NCBI RefSeq assembly: GCF_027257875.1
Contig: NZ_JAPVQY010000029.1
Span: forward strand, 1 to 64,000
DNA length: 64,000 nucleotides
Origin: Burkholderia sp. IMCC1007
GTDB taxonomy: Bacteria > Pseudomonadota > Gammaproteobacteria > Burkholderiales > Burkholderiaceae
Direction: 5' to 3'
Shown: positions 41,383 to 51,213 of the stretch, one piece after another
How positions within the stretch are numbered: the first letter of the stretch is position 1
Layout of the letters: each line of letters opens with the position of its first letter
Made by a program: the position numbers and the translations under genes
The notes under the pieces: model-generated
The model's input: the letters and a program-made list of their open reading frames with translations, nothing else
Database searches by the model: none
What the model was told of the DNA's origin: nothing

Positions 41383-42915
41383 TCACTCGACCGACAATTG
41401 CAGGTTCATCTGCGACACCGCGGTGTCGCTGGCCGCGTCGCGATCGGCCTGCGACGCCGGTGCGAGGCGTGCGCGCTCGATCGAATCGAGGTACTCGGGC
41501 GTCACCGCGCCGGTGATGTAGTTGCCGTCGAAGCACGATGCCTCGAAGCGCTCGAGCTTCGGGTTGATGTCGCGCACCGCGCGGCGCAGGTCGTCGACGT
41601 CCTGATAGATCAAATGATCGGCGCCGATGATCTTCGCGACTTCCTCGTCGGTGCGACCATGTGCGACCAGTTCGCCGCGCGTCGGCATGTCGATGCCGTA
41701 CACGTTCGGGAACTTCACGGGCGGCGCCGCCGATGCGAAGATCACCGACTTCGCGCCCGCATCGCGCGCCATCTGCACGATCTCGTGCGAGGTCGTGCCG
41801 CGCACGATCGAGTCGTCGACGATCAGCACGTGCTTGTCCTTGAACTCGATGCTCATCGCATTGAGCTTCTGGCGCACCGACTTCTTGCGCACGGCCTGGC
41901 CCGGCATGATGAAGGTGCGGCCGACGTAGCGGTTCTTGAAGAAGCCTTCGCGATACTCGACGCCGAGCTTCGCGGCGACCTGCATCGCAGCCGGACGCGA
42001 CGAATCGGGAATCGGCATCACGACGTCGATCGGCACGTTCGGCAGCTCGCGCTTGATCTTCTCGGCGAGGTAGTCGCCCATGCGCAGGCGCACGTTGTAG
42101 ACCGGCACGCCGTCGAGGCACGAATCCGGACGTGCGAGATACACGTATTCGAACATGCACGGATTGAGCGTCGGGTTTTCCGCGCACTGCTGGCTGTGGA
42201 AGTTGCCGGCCTTGTCGATGAAGACCGCTTCGCCCGGCTCCAGGTCGCGCACGAACTCGAAACCGATGCCTTCGACCGCCACCGACTCCGACGCGACCAT
42301 CCATTCGGTGCCGTGCTCGGTTTCGAGCTTGCCGATGCAGAGCGGCCGGATGCCGAACGGGTCGCGGAACGCGAGCAGGCCGTAGCCGGCGATCAGCGAC
42401 ACGATCGCGTACGAACCCTGCAGGCGGCGATGCACACCCGAGACCGCCTTGAATACCGAGGCCGGATCGAGCTCGAGGCCCGTGGTCGACAGCTGCAGCT
42501 CGTGCGCGAACACGTTGAGCAGCACTTCGCTGTCGGAATTGGTGTTGATGTGCCGGCGATCGATCCGGAACATCTCGTCCTTCAGTTGTTCCCAGTTCGT
42601 CAGGTTGCCGTTGTGCGCGAGGATGATCCCGAACGGCGCGTTCACGTAGAACGGCTGCGCCTCGGCTTCGCTCGACGCCGAGCCGGCCGTCGGGTAGCGC
42701 ACCTGGCCGATGCCGTAGGTACCGGGCAGGCTGCGCATGTTGCGCGTGCGGAACACGTCGCGCACCATGCCGTTCGCCTTGTACATGTGGAAATTGCTGC
42801 CGTCCGCCGTCGCGATGCCCGCTGCGTCCTGACCGCGATGCTGCAGAAGCAGCAGGCTGTCATAGATCAGCTGATTGACCGGGGATTGGGAAATAACACC
42901 TACGATGCCGCACAT
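41383..42915 (-). CDS. purF: Amidophosphoribosyltransferase
   Basis: A 510-residue enzyme of the first step of purine synthesis (PRPP plus glutamine to phosphoribosylamine). It begins MCGIVGVISQSP, where Cys2 becomes the N-terminal nucleophile of the class II glutaminase domain. The C-terminal phosphoribosyltransferase domain has the PRPP loop VLIVDDSIVRGTTS. There is no extended propeptide. It is followed upstream by cvpA at a 51-base spacing, as in many proteobacteria. Confidence 0.97.
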   Translation of the reverse strand: MCGIVGVISQSPVNQLIYDSLLLLQHRGQDAAGIATADGSNFHMYKANGMVRDVFRTRNMRSLPGTYGIGQVRYPTAGSASSEAEAQPFYVNAPFGIILAHNGNLTNWEQLKDEMFRIDRRHINTNSDSEVLLNVFAHELQLSTTGLELDPASVFKAVSGVHRRLQGSYAIVSLIAGYGLLAFRDPFGIRPLCIGKLETEHGTEWMVASESVAVEGIGFEFVRDLEPGEAVFIDKAGNFHSQQCAENPTLNPCMFEYVYLARPDSCLDGVPVYNVRLRMGDYLAEKIKRELPNVPIDVVMPIPDSSRPAAMQVAAKLGVEYREGFFKNRYVGRTFIMPGQAVRKKSVRQKLNAMSIEFKDKHVLIVDDSIVRGTTSHEIVQMARDAGAKSVIFASAAPPVKFPNVYGIDMPTRGELVAHGRTDEEVAKIIGADHLIYQDVDDLRRAVRDINPKLERFEASCFDGNYITGAVTPEYLDSIERARLAPASQADRDAASDTAVSQMNLQLSVE

Positions 42916-42966
42916 GGCATGTCCTTCAAGATGACAAAATCGGTTACGTCCTGCCCGACCGCGCCG

Positions 42967-43461
42967 TCACACGCGTACGTACTGGGCCATGCCGTCGGGC
43001 AGGAGCTGCTTCAGCTCGTGCACGCCCTGTTCGGCGAAAGGACGCAATAGCGCATTGCGCCAGAAATCCTGTTTGGGCAACTCGGTCAGCCCGGCCGCCG
43101 CGACCAGCAACACCACCAGCACGCAGCCGCGGACGAGCCCGAACATCATGCCCAGCGAGCGATCGACACCGCCGAGGCCCGTCGCCTGCGCGATGCGCGA
43201 CAACAGCGCATTCGCGACCCCTGCGACGAACACCACGCCGATCACGATCAGCGCGAACGCGATCACCCACTGCGTCAGCGCGCCGCCCGGCCAGTTCGCC
43301 GGAATATACGGCACGACCAGTCCGACGTAGCGGCCCGCGATCACGACCGCCGCGATCCAGCCGATCAGCCCGAAAATCTCGGAGACGAAGCCGCGCCACG
43401 CGCCACGCAGCGCAGACAACGCGATCACCGCCAATACAGCGTAGTCGAAAGCCGTCAGCAT
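42967..43461 (-). CDS. cvpA: CvpA family membrane protein
   Basis: A 164-residue membrane protein with four predicted helices. It starts MLTAFDYAVLAVIALSALRGAWRGFVSEIFGLIGW, the family signature. In E. coli cvpA is linked to colicin V production and is co-transcribed with purF; the same neighbour is seen here. The molecular function is not known. It starts six bases after the preceding SPOR gene stop, in one transcription unit. Confidence 0.93.
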   Translation of the reverse strand: MLTAFDYAVLAVIALSALRGAWRGFVSEIFGLIGWIAAVVIAGRYVGLVVPYIPANWPGGALTQWVIAFALIVIGVVFVAGVANALLSRIAQATGLGGVDRSLGMMFGLVRGCVLVVLLVAAAGLTELPKQDFWRNALLRPFAEQGVHELKQLLPDGMAQYVRV

Positions 43462-43467
43462 CGCACG

Positions 43468-44313
43468 TTACTGCGTGAGTCCGGCGTCGCGTACCTTCGC
43501 GATCGCGGCGGATGCCGCCGCACGATCCGCGAACGGGCCGGCACGCAGCAGTGTAGCCGTGCTGCCGTCAGCCTGCTTGCGATGCTCGACATATGCGGGC
43601 ACGCCCGCCGATTTCAACTTGGTCGCCCACGAGCGGGCCGTTGCGTCGTCCTTGAACGAACCGAGCTGCACCGCGAAGCGCGCACCGGCCGGCGACGCCG
43701 GCGACGATGCATCGCCGCTGTCGGCCGCCGCATCGGTGTCGGCGTTCGCGACGGCCGCGGGCGCCGGCTTCGGCGCGACCGGTTTCGCCGCGGGCGCAGC
43801 CGGCTTCGCGGCGGGCTTCGGCGGCGTCACGCCGGCCGTGGTCGTGGTCGTGGTCGACGCATCGGGCTTCGCGGCCGGCTTCGCAGTATCCTGCGCGGCA
43901 GGCGCGGGAGCGGCCGCCACGGCGGCGACGTCGGATGCCGGCGGTTCGTCGTGCGCGACGCCGGCCTGCACGTCGGACGCATCGTCATCGCGCGCCGCGA
44001 CCGCCTGATGCGCGGGCCGGTTCGGGATATCGATCGCGATATCGTCGGTCACCGGCTTCGGATGCGAATCGAGCACCATCGGCAGCACGATCACCGCGGC
44101 GACGACGAGCGCAATCGCGCCGACGAGGCGACGGCGTGCGCGTTGCTTTTCTGGAAGGGTCGGATCGAGAAGCAGAGCATCCGACTCCGGACGGCGCGTG
44201 CGTCGCTCGACGCGTTCAGTGCGCTCCGTGCGCACGTTCCGGGAGGCCCCGGTACGACCGCCGCGCCGGGTGGGCGCGTCGTCGTCTTTCTTGCCGAACG
44301 AGAAAATTCCCAT
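43468..44313 (-). CDS. SPOR-domain membrane protein (DedD-like)
   Basis: A 281-residue bitopic protein. A basic cytoplasmic N terminus (KKDDDAPTRRGG) is followed by one membrane helix (VGAIALVVAAVIVLPMVL, about residues 62-80). A long Ala/Pro/Lys-rich periplasmic linker leads to a C-terminal SPOR domain (FAVQLGSFKDDATARSWATKLKSAG, about residues 205-280). SPOR domains bind denuded septal peptidoglycan, so a role in cell division is likely. The order folC-dedD-cvpA-purF matches E. coli, supporting the DedD assignment. Confidence 0.88.
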   Translation of the reverse strand: MGIFSFGKKDDDAPTRRGGRTGASRNVRTERTERVERRTRRPESDALLLDPTLPEKQRARRRLVGAIALVVAAVIVLPMVLDSHPKPVTDDIAIDIPNRPAHQAVAARDDDASDVQAGVAHDEPPASDVAAVAAAPAPAAQDTAKPAAKPDASTTTTTTAGVTPPKPAAKPAAPAAKPVAPKPAPAAVANADTDAAADSGDASSPASPAGARFAVQLGSFKDDATARSWATKLKSAGVPAYVEHRKQADGSTATLLRAGPFADRAAASAAIAKVRDAGLTQ

Positions 44314-44342
44314 GAATGGCTGAGTCCGAAACTGCCCGTCAG

Positions 44343-45653
44343 TCAGTGTTGCTGCGATTTCCGGTAGGCCATCACACCTGCCACCGTATGGAAACTGCCG
44401 AAAACCACGATTCTATCATTCTCGGATGCTCTTTTTAGTGCATCGCGAAACGCTTCGGCGGGCGACGCGAAACGCGTGACGCTCGAATCGGCCCCCTCCT
44501 CCACGCCGGCCTTGCGCAGCGCGGCTTCGAGCTGCTCCGCGGAGGCCGCGCGCGGCAGCGGCAAGTCGGTCACGCACCAGTGGTCGATCTCGCCCTTCAG
44601 GTGCTGCAGCACGCCGTCGATGTCCTTGTCGTGCATCGCGCCGAACACCGCGTACGTGTACGGGAAGAAGCCCATGTTGCCGAGGTTCTGCTCGAGCACG
44701 GCCGCCGCATGCGGGTTGTGCGCGACGTCCAGCACGATCGCCGGCTTGCCGGGCAGCACCTGGAAGCGCCCCGGCAGCTCGACGTTCGCGAGCCCGAGCC
44801 GGATGTCCTGCGCGGACACCGGCAGCACCGGGCGCAGCGCCTCGAGCGCGGCGAGCGCGGCCGACGCGTTGATCAGCTGGTTCGCGCCGCGCAGCGCCGG
44901 GTACGCGAGCGCCGGATAGCGCTTGTCGCGACCGAGGTAGCTCCATTGCTGGCGCTCGGCGCCCGCCTGCGCCTCGTAGCGGAAATCGCGGCCGACAAGC
45001 CACAGGTCGGCGCCGATCGCTTCCGCATGATCGATCAGCGTCTGCGGCGCGGCCGGATCGCCGCAGATCGCCGGCTTGCCCGAGCGGAAGATCCCCGCCT
45101 TCTCGAACGCGATCTTCTCGCGCGTGTCGCCGAGGTATTCGGTGTGGTCGATGTCGATGCTCGTGACGATCGCGCAATCGGTATCGATGATGTTGACCGC
45201 GTCGAGCCGGCCGCCGAGGCCGACTTCGAGGATCACCGCGTCGAGCCCGCGCGACGCGAACAGATGCAGGATCGCGAGCGTCGTGAATTCGAAATACGTG
45301 AGCGACACCGGCTCCGGCAGCGACGTGCGCGCGGCTTCGACGGCCTCGAAGTGCGGCAGCAGCTCGTCGTCGGTCACGTTCTGCGCGTTCACGCGCGCGC
45401 GCTCGTTGAATTCGAGCAGGTGCGGCGACGTGTGGCAGCCGACCTTGTAGCCCGCGCGCACGAGGATCGTCTCGAGGAACGCGCAGGTCGAGCCTTTGCC
45501 GTTCGTGCCGCCGACCGTGATCACCGGGCACGCGAATTCGAGCTGCAGCGCCGCCTTGACCTGCCCGATGCGGGTCAGGCCCATGTCGATGCCGACCGGG
45601 TGCGCGCGTTCGAGATGCGAAAGCCACGCGTCGAGAGTGGGAAAAGTGCTCAT
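44343..45653 (-). CDS. folC: Dihydrofolate/folylpolyglutamate synthase
   Basis: A 436-residue Mur-ligase-like ATP enzyme. The P-loop VGGTNGKGSTCAFLE and the second motif DVAHNPHAAAVLEQN are typical, and the N-terminal omega-loop region is present. It makes dihydrofolate from dihydropteroate and glutamate and extends the polyglutamate tail. It lies between accD and the SPOR gene, as in E. coli and pseudomonads. Confidence 0.96.
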   Translation of the reverse strand: MSTFPTLDAWLSHLERAHPVGIDMGLTRIGQVKAALQLEFACPVITVGGTNGKGSTCAFLETILVRAGYKVGCHTSPHLLEFNERARVNAQNVTDDELLPHFEAVEAARTSLPEPVSLTYFEFTTLAILHLFASRGLDAVILEVGLGGRLDAVNIIDTDCAIVTSIDIDHTEYLGDTREKIAFEKAGIFRSGKPAICGDPAAPQTLIDHAEAIGADLWLVGRDFRYEAQAGAERQQWSYLGRDKRYPALAYPALRGANQLINASAALAALEALRPVLPVSAQDIRLGLANVELPGRFQVLPGKPAIVLDVAHNPHAAAVLEQNLGNMGFFPYTYAVFGAMHDKDIDGVLQHLKGEIDHWCVTDLPLPRAASAEQLEAALRKAGVEEGADSSVTRFASPAEAFRDALKRASENDRIVVFGSFHTVAGVMAYRKSQQH

Positions 45654-45687
45654 CGGATCAAATCTGAATCAGTACCGCCACTACGCC

Positions 45688-45732
45688 AAAAAACGAAACG
45701 CGCCGCCCGGCGGTTCAGCCGGGCGACGCGCG
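45688..45732 (-). terminator. Rho-independent terminator after accD
   Basis: On the minus strand a GC-rich stem (CGCGTCGCCCGGC with GCCGGGCGGCGCG, one mismatch) and a small loop are followed by TTTCGTTTTTTGG. It separates accD from folC. Confidence 0.85.
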
Positions 45733-45753
45733 CAATTCACAACGCCGCGCCAA

Positions 45754-46626
45754 TCAGGCCAGCGCGTCGGCCGGCTGTCGCTGCAGCAGCGCGAGCAACT
45801 GCGCGATCTCGTCGCGCATCTTGCGACGGTCGACGATCATGTCGATCGCGCCCGTCTTCAGCAGGAATTCGGCGCGCTGGAAGCCTTCCGGCAGCTTCTC
45901 GCGCACCGTCTGCTCGATCACGCGCGGGCCGGCGAAGCCGATCAGCGCCTTCGGCTCGGCGATCACGACGTCGCCGAGGAACGCGAAGCTCGCCGACACG
46001 CCGCCCATCGTCGGGTCGGTCAGCACCGAGATGAACGGCAGCTTGGCTTCGGCCAGCTTGGTCAGCATCGCGGTGGTCTTGGCCATCTGCATCAGCGACA
46101 GCAGGCTTTCCTGCATCCGCGCGCCGCCCGATGCCGTGAAGCAGATGAACGGCACGTGCTGCTCCAGCGCGTTCTGCGCGCCGCGCGCGAAGCGCTCGCC
46201 GACGACCGAGCCCATCGAGCCGCCCATGAACGAGAACTCGAAGCACGCGGCGACGACGGGCAGCGTGTGGATCGCACCGCCCATCACGACCATCGCGTCG
46301 GTCTCGCCCGTCTCGTCCATCGCTTCCTTCAGACGATCGGGGTACTTGCGGCTGTCCTTGAACTTCAGCGAGTCGACCGGCACGATTTCCTGGCCGATTT
46401 CATAGCGGCCTTCCGGATCGAGCAGCCCGTCGAGGCGCTCGCGTGCGCCGATGCGCATGTGGTGATCGCACTTCGGGCATACGTGCAGGTTCGCGTCCAC
46501 GTCGTTGCGATAGAGAACGGCCTCGCAGGACGGGCACTTGACCCACAGGCCTTCCGGAATGCCCTTGCGGCTTTTCGGGTCGGTCTGCTTGATCTTCGGC
46601 GGCAACAGTTTGTCGAGCCAGCTCAT
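45754..46626 (-). CDS. accD: Acetyl-CoA carboxylase carboxyltransferase beta subunit
   Basis: A 290-residue protein starting [14 protein letters not shown]. The zinc ribbon [23 protein letters not shown] is followed by the crotonase-like carboxyltransferase fold with [13 protein letters not shown] and [15 protein letters not shown]. With AccA it moves the carboxyl group from biotin to acetyl-CoA, giving malonyl-CoA. ATG 46626 is the start of the conserved N terminus. It follows trpA in the same direction, which is the usual Burkholderia order. Confidence 0.97.
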   Translation of the reverse strand: MSWLDKLLPPKIKQTDPKSRKGIPEGLWVKCPSCEAVLYRNDVDANLHVCPKCDHHMRIGARERLDGLLDPEGRYEIGQEIVPVDSLKFKDSRKYPDRLKEAMDETGETDAMVVMGGAIHTLPVVAACFEFSFMGGSMGSVVGERFARGAQNALEQHVPFICFTASGGARMQESLLSLMQMAKTTAMLTKLAEAKLPFISVLTDPTMGGVSASFAFLGDVVIAEPKALIGFAGPRVIEQTVREKLPEGFQRAEFLLKTGAIDMIVDRRKMRDEIAQLLALLQRQPADALA

Positions 46627-46690
46627 CGTATGGTTTCCTGTTCCGTGGCGGGGCGGGCCGACCGGCCCGTTCCCGCTTCCTGTGTTGTGT

Positions 46691-47506
46691 TTATCGCGCG
46701 GTCTTGCCGGCGCCGTCCAGCGCGGCACGCAGCTCGGCGATGAACGTCTTCAGCTCGGCGGCGGCGCCCTCCGGTGCGGCGCTCTCGAGCAGCTGCACCA
46801 GACGGCTGCCGATCACGACGGCGTCCGACACTTCGGCCACCGCGCGTGCCGTTTCGGCGTCGCGGATACCGAAGCCGACGCCCACCGGAACCGGCACGCG
46901 CGACTTGATGGCCGGGATTTTACCCGCAATGCTCGAAACATCCAGATTTCCGGCGCCGGTCACGCCCTTGAGCGACACGTAATACACGTAGCCGCTCGCG
47001 ATCTTGCCCACGTCGGCGATGCGTTCGTCGGTCGACGTCGGTGCGAGCAGGAAGATCGGATCGATCTGCGCGGCGCGCATTTTCTCGGCGAACACGCCCG
47101 CCTCTTCCGGCGGATAGTCGACGACGAGCACGCCGTCGACGCCGGCCGCCTGTGCTTCGGTGGCGAACGTGTCCACACCCATTCGTTCGATCGGATTCGC
47201 ATAACCCATCAGCACGACGGGGGTCTTCTGGTCGGTCTCGCGAAAGCGCTTCACGTCGGCGAGCACGCTCGTGAGCGTGACGCCGCGCGCGAGTGCGCGT
47301 TCCGACGAGCGCTGGATCACCGGGCCGTCGGCCATCGGGTCCGAGAACGGCACGCCGAGCTCGATCACGTCGGCGCCGCCCGCGGCGAGCGCGTGCATGA
47401 ATTCGACGGTCTTCGCGGGATCGGGGTCGCCGGCCGTGATGAATGGGATCAGGCCCTTACGGCCTTGTTCGGCGAGTGCGGCGAAGGTCTGCTGGATACG
47501 ATTCAT
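46691..47506 (-). CDS. trpA: Tryptophan synthase alpha chain
   Basis: A 271-residue TIM-barrel enzyme that splits indole-3-glycerol phosphate. The catalytic Glu and Asp lie in [32 protein letters not shown] is the conserved N-terminal loop. Indole is passed to TrpB. It is separated from trpB by a DNA methyltransferase gene, an arrangement seen in Burkholderia. A hairpin lies just upstream of the start. Confidence 0.97.
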   Translation of the reverse strand: MNRIQQTFAALAEQGRKGLIPFITAGDPDPAKTVEFMHALAAGGADVIELGVPFSDPMADGPVIQRSSERALARGVTLTSVLADVKRFRETDQKTPVVLMGYANPIERMGVDTFATEAQAAGVDGVLVVDYPPEEAGVFAEKMRAAQIDPIFLLAPTSTDERIADVGKIASGYVYYVSLKGVTGAGNLDVSSIAGKIPAIKSRVPVPVGVGFGIRDAETARAVAEVSDAVVIGSRLVQLLESAAPEGAAAELKTFIAELRAALDGAGKTAR

Positions 47507-47523
47507 GGCAATTTTCCTTTGTC

Positions 47524-47557
47524 GACCGGCGTTAGCGCTTTAGCGCTTACTCCGGTC
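47524..47557 (-). promoter_or_regulatory. Hairpin just upstream of trpA
   Basis: GACCGG (47524-47529) and CCGGTC (47552-47557) pair. Inside them GTTAGCGC and GCGCTTAC pair with one mismatch around TTTA. On the minus strand the structure ends 17 bases before the trpA ATG and has no T-run. It could influence trpA translation or mRNA cleavage; this is inference. Confidence 0.5.
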
Positions 47558-47594
47558 CCATGCAAAGCAGCGATCGGCACTGCGGCGGCGCGAC

Positions 47595-48446
47595 TCACGC
47601 GCACGCCTTCGCGGCGAGCGCGTTCACGCGCTCGTGCGCGATCGCGCAATAACTTTCGTTGATCTCGTAGCCGACGAAGTCGCGCCCCTGCCGTGCGCAG
47701 GCCACCGCGGTCGTGCCGCTGCCCATGAACGGATCGAGCACGCGGCCGCCTGGCGGGCAGCTCGCGAGCACCATCCGCTCGATGATTTCCAGCGGCTTCT
47801 GGGTCGGATGATCGACGCGCTCCGCGTGCTGCCGATGCAGGCGCGAGACCGACCAGACGTCCTTCGGGTTGTAGCCCATCTCCAGCCACTTGCTGCCTTC
47901 GAACAGCTTGCGCGAGCGGGCCTTCTTCGTGTCGGCGTCGTACGGGATGCGGACCGGATCGAGATCGAAGTAATACGCTTTGGAAACCGCGAAAAAGCCG
48001 ATGTTGTCGTGCACCGACGTGAAACGGCGCGTCGTGCCGCCCATGCTCGGCACGCGCCGGTCCCAGATGATCTCGTTGACCATCGTGAGCTGCGTCTTCA
48101 GGAAGCTGAAGATTTCCGGCGCGTACTGCCACGTGCAGAAGATGTACATCGACCCGCTCGGCTTGAGCTTCGGAATCGCGAGTTCGAGCCACGCGCGTGT
48201 CCACGCGAGGAAATCGTCGCCCGAACGCTTGTCCGAATCGTTGCCGTAGTCCTTGCCGAGCCCGTACGGCGGATCGGCGACGATCAGGTCGATCGACGCA
48301 TCCGGCAGGCGCGCGGCTTCGGTCATGAAATCGCGGTTATACAGTTCGATCCCGGACGGCAGTGCGCGCGGCACGGCGACGACGGGCTGCCCCGCCTCCG
48401 CCTCGCTCGCGGCACCGCCGCCCGGCTGTTCGATCAGGTCACGCAT
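47595..48446 (-). CDS. Orphan site-specific DNA methyltransferase (beta class)
   Basis: A 283-residue amino-methyltransferase with motif IV DPPYG first (about residue 58) and the SAM-binding motif I FMGSGTTAVACARQGR near the C terminus. That order defines the beta class. HPTQKPLEIIERMV is the conserved motif X region. It methylates adenine N6 or cytosine N4. No restriction endonuclease is nearby, so it is an orphan regulatory enzyme. In B. cenocepacia an orphan methyltransferase beside trpB is reported to act on GTWWAC; this gene is probably its orthologue, from memory. It starts ten bases after the trpB stop. Confidence 0.92.
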   Translation of the reverse strand: MRDLIEQPGGGAASEAEAGQPVVAVPRALPSGIELYNRDFMTEAARLPDASIDLIVADPPYGLGKDYGNDSDKRSGDDFLAWTRAWLELAIPKLKPSGSMYIFCTWQYAPEIFSFLKTQLTMVNEIIWDRRVPSMGGTTRRFTSVHDNIGFFAVSKAYYFDLDPVRIPYDADTKKARSRKLFEGSKWLEMGYNPKDVWSVSRLHRQHAERVDHPTQKPLEIIERMVLASCPPGGRVLDPFMGSGTTAVACARQGRDFVGYEINESYCAIAHERVNALAAKACA

Positions 48447-48455
48447 CGGCGGCGG

Positions 48456-49649
48456 TCAGAGCGCGATGCCCGATCGCTCGGCGACCGTGTGCATGTCCTT
48501 GTCGCCGCGGCCCGACAGGTTGACGAGCAGGATCTTGTCCTTCGGCAACGTCGGCGCGAGCTTCACGCCATACGCGATCGCGTGGCTCGACTCGAGCGCG
48601 GGGATGATCCCCTCGATCCGGCAGCAGTCGTGGAACGCCTTCAACGCTTCGTCGTCGGTGATCGGCACGTACTGCGCGCGGCCGCTGTCCTTCAGCCATG
48701 CGTGCTCGGGGCCGACGCCCGGATAGTCGAGGCCCGCCGATACCGAATGCGTCTCGATGATCTGACCGTTGTCGTCCTGCAGCAGGTACGTGCGGTTGCC
48801 GTGCAGCACGCCGGGGCTGCCGGCGATCAGCGATGCCGCGTGACGGCCCGTGTCGAGGCCGTCGCCGGCCGCTTCGACGCCGATCAGCTGCACCGATTGA
48901 TCGTCGATGTACGGATAGAAAATGCCCATCGCGTTCGACCCGCCGCCGACGCACGCGATCACCGCGTCCGGCTGGCGGCCGGCGAGTTCGGGCATCTGCA
49001 CCTTGCATTCGTCGCCGATCACGCGCTGGAAGTCGCGCACCATCGCCGGATACGGGTGCGGGCCCGCGACCGTGCCGATGATGTAGAACGTGCTTTCGAT
49101 GTTGGTGACCCAGTCGCGCATCGCTTCGTTCAGCGCGTCCTTCAGCGTGCGCGAACCCGATTCGACCGGCACGACCGTCGCGCCCAGCAGCTTCATCCGG
49201 TACACGTTCGCGGCCTGACGGCGCACGTCCTCCGAGCCCATGTAGACGACGCACTCGATCCCGAAGCGCGCGCAGATCGTTGCAGTCGCGACGCCGTGCT
49301 GGCCGGCGCCCGTCTCGGCGATCACGCGCTTCTTGCCCATGCGCTTCGCGAGCAGCGCCTGGCCGATCACGTTGTTGATCTTGTGCGCGCCGGTGTGGTT
49401 CAGGTCTTCGCGCTTCAGGTAGATCTGCGCGCCGCCGAGCATTTCGCTCCAGCGCTGCGCGTGATAGATCGGCGACGGCCGGCCGACGAAGTATTTCAGT
49501 TCGCGCTCGTATTCGGCGACGAATTCGGGGTCGTTCCGGAATTTGTCATAGGCGCCGCGCAGTTCGTCCAGCGCGTGAATGAGCGTTTCGGCGACGAATA
49601 CGCCGCCGTACGGGCCGAAGTGGCCGTGATCATCAGGAAGGTTGTACAT
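48456..49649 (-). CDS. trpB: Tryptophan synthase beta chain
   Basis: A 397-residue PLP enzyme that joins indole and serine. The PLP lysine is in [15 protein letters not shown], and the phosphate-binding loop is GGGSNAMG. The start is the ATG of [16 protein letters not shown], the conserved first residues. It follows trpF after a 53-base spacer and precedes the methyltransferase gene. It acts as an alpha2-beta2 complex with TrpA. Confidence 0.98.
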   Translation of the reverse strand: MYNLPDDHGHFGPYGGVFVAETLIHALDELRGAYDKFRNDPEFVAEYERELKYFVGRPSPIYHAQRWSEMLGGAQIYLKREDLNHTGAHKINNVIGQALLAKRMGKKRVIAETGAGQHGVATATICARFGIECVVYMGSEDVRRQAANVYRMKLLGATVVPVESGSRTLKDALNEAMRDWVTNIESTFYIIGTVAGPHPYPAMVRDFQRVIGDECKVQMPELAGRQPDAVIACVGGGSNAMGIFYPYIDDQSVQLIGVEAAGDGLDTGRHAASLIAGSPGVLHGNRTYLLQDDNGQIIETHSVSAGLDYPGVGPEHAWLKDSGRAQYVPITDDEALKAFHDCCRIEGIIPALESSHAIAYGVKLAPTLPKDKILLVNLSGRGDKDMHTVAERSGIAL

Positions 49650-49702
49650 GGTGTCTCTCTCGATCGTCGGTGCGCCCGCTTTGGGGGCCGCACCGGCTTG
49701 CA

Positions 49703-50404
49703 TCACCCGGCGTCCGCTTCGCGCACCGCGCGTACGAACGCCGCCATTCGGGCGTGATCCTTCACGCCCTTTGCGCCCTCCACTTCGATGCCACTCGAGA
49801 CATCGACAGCAAACGGACGCAGCTGGCGGATCGCATCACCGACGTTTTGCGCGTTCAAGCCACCACTCAAAACGGCCCGACGCGCGAGCTCTGCGGGAAT
49901 AAGAGACCAATCGAAGACCTTGCCGCTACCGCCGTAATCCGGCACCAGAGTGTCGAACAGGAGGCCGCGCGCTTTCGAATAATGAAGGGCTGATTCTACC
50001 AAATCGGACGGCTGAGTCGAGGGGCCGACGCGCACGGCACGCAACCACGGCAATCGAGCCGCGCGGCCGAGCGCGTCGCACTGCTCGGGCGTCTCGTCGC
50101 CGTGGAATTGCAGCGCCGTCAGCGGCACGTCGCGTACGACGGCCTCGAGCTCGGCTTCGGTCGCGTTCACGAACAGGCCGACCACCGAGACGAACGGCGG
50201 CGCAAGGCTTGCGAGCTCGGCCGCCTGCGCGATCGATACCGCGCGCGGGCTCTTCGGATAGAACACGAGGCCGATCGCGTCGGCGCCGAGCGCGGCTGCA
50301 TGCACCACGTCCTCGGGGCGCGACAGCCCGCACAGCTTGATGCGCGTGCGCGGCGCGAGGCCGGCCGCGGCGGAAGTCGAGGAAGACACGGCATGCTCCG
50401 TCAT
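49703..50404 (-). CDS. trpF: Phosphoribosylanthranilate isomerase
   Basis: A 233-residue TIM-barrel enzyme of the third tryptophan step. The general base Cys lies in [13 protein letters not shown] and the catalytic Asp in [10 protein letters not shown]. The N-terminal ~20 residues are a Ser/Ala-rich extension. The start overlaps the truA stop as ATGA, so it is translationally coupled to truA. Confidence 0.96.
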   Translation of the reverse strand: MTEHAVSSSTSAAAGLAPRTRIKLCGLSRPEDVVHAAALGADAIGLVFYPKSPRAVSIAQAAELASLAPPFVSVVGLFVNATEAELEAVVRDVPLTALQFHGDETPEQCDALGRAARLPWLRAVRVGPSTQPSDLVESALHYSKARGLLFDTLVPDYGGSGKVFDWSLIPAELARRAVLSGGLNAQNVGDAIRQLRPFAVDVSSGIEVEGAKGVKDHARMAAFVRAVREADAG

Positions 50405-51213
50405 GTTTGTGGATCCAGATCGGCCCAGACGCTGCTCCACGGCACGCTGCCGAGCTGCGCGGGCGGGACGGCGAATTCCGCCGGGTAGCCGACGTGGGCG
50501 AGATACAGCCCGTCGGCCATGAACGTGGGCGCGGCGAGCGAGCGGTCGCGCCCGGCCAGCACATCGGCGACCCAGTCGGCCGGATAGCGGCCGCGGCCCA
50601 CCGCGACGAGGCAGCCCATCAGGTTGCGCACCATGTGATGCAGGAACGCGTTCGCGCGGAAGCGGAAATGGATGAAGTGGCCCGCGCGCCGCACGTCGAT
50701 CTGATACAGGTGTTTGACCGGCGTCTTCGACTGGCATTCCGACGACCGGAACGACGAGAAGTCGTGCTCGCCGAGCAGGTGTGCGGCGGCCGCGCGCATC
50801 GCGTCGTCGTCGAGCGGCGTATGGATCCAGCCCGCGCGGCCGGCCAGCATCGGCGAGCGCACCGGCTGCACGTACAGCGCGTAGTAATAGGTGCGCTCGA
50901 ACGCCGAGAACCGCGCATGGAACGTGTCCGGCATCGCCTTCGCCCACTGCACGGAAACCGTCGGCGGCAGGAATGCGTTGGTGCCGCGCACCCACGAGAA
51001 TTCGGTGCGATCGAGCTCCGTGTCGAAGTGCACGACCTGCCCGAGGCCGTGCACGCCGGTGTCGGTCCGCCCGGCGACGGTCGTATGCAACGGCACGCAC
51101 GCGAACTCGCCGAGCGCATGTTCGAGCGCGTTCTGCACGGTCTTGCCGTGCGGCTGCGCCTGCCAGCCGCAGAACGCCGCGCCGTCGTATTGAATCCCGA
51201 GCGCGATCCGCAT
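50401..51213 (-). CDS. truA: tRNA pseudouridine(38-40) synthase
   Basis: A 270-residue pseudouridine synthase that modifies the anticodon stem of many tRNAs. The catalytic Asp is in [17 protein letters not shown], and [17 protein letters not shown] at the N terminus is the family start. ATG 51213 shares one base with the fimV stop (TGATG); a GTG three bases upstream is an alternative. The order fimV-truA-trpF is conserved in beta-proteobacteria. Confidence 0.96.
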   Translation of the reverse strand: MRIALGIQYDGAAFCGWQAQPHGKTVQNALEHALGEFACVPLHTTVAGRTDTGVHGLGQVVHFDTELDRTEFSWVRGTNAFLPPTVSVQWAKAMPDTFHARFSAFERTYYYALYVQPVRSPMLAGRAGWIHTPLDDDAMRAAAAHLLGEHDFSSFRSSECQSKTPVKHLYQIDVRRAGHFIHFRFRANAFLHHMVRNLMGCLVAVGRGRYPADWVADVLAGRDRSLAAPTFMADGLYLAHVGYPAEFAVPPAQLGSVPWSSVWADLDPQT

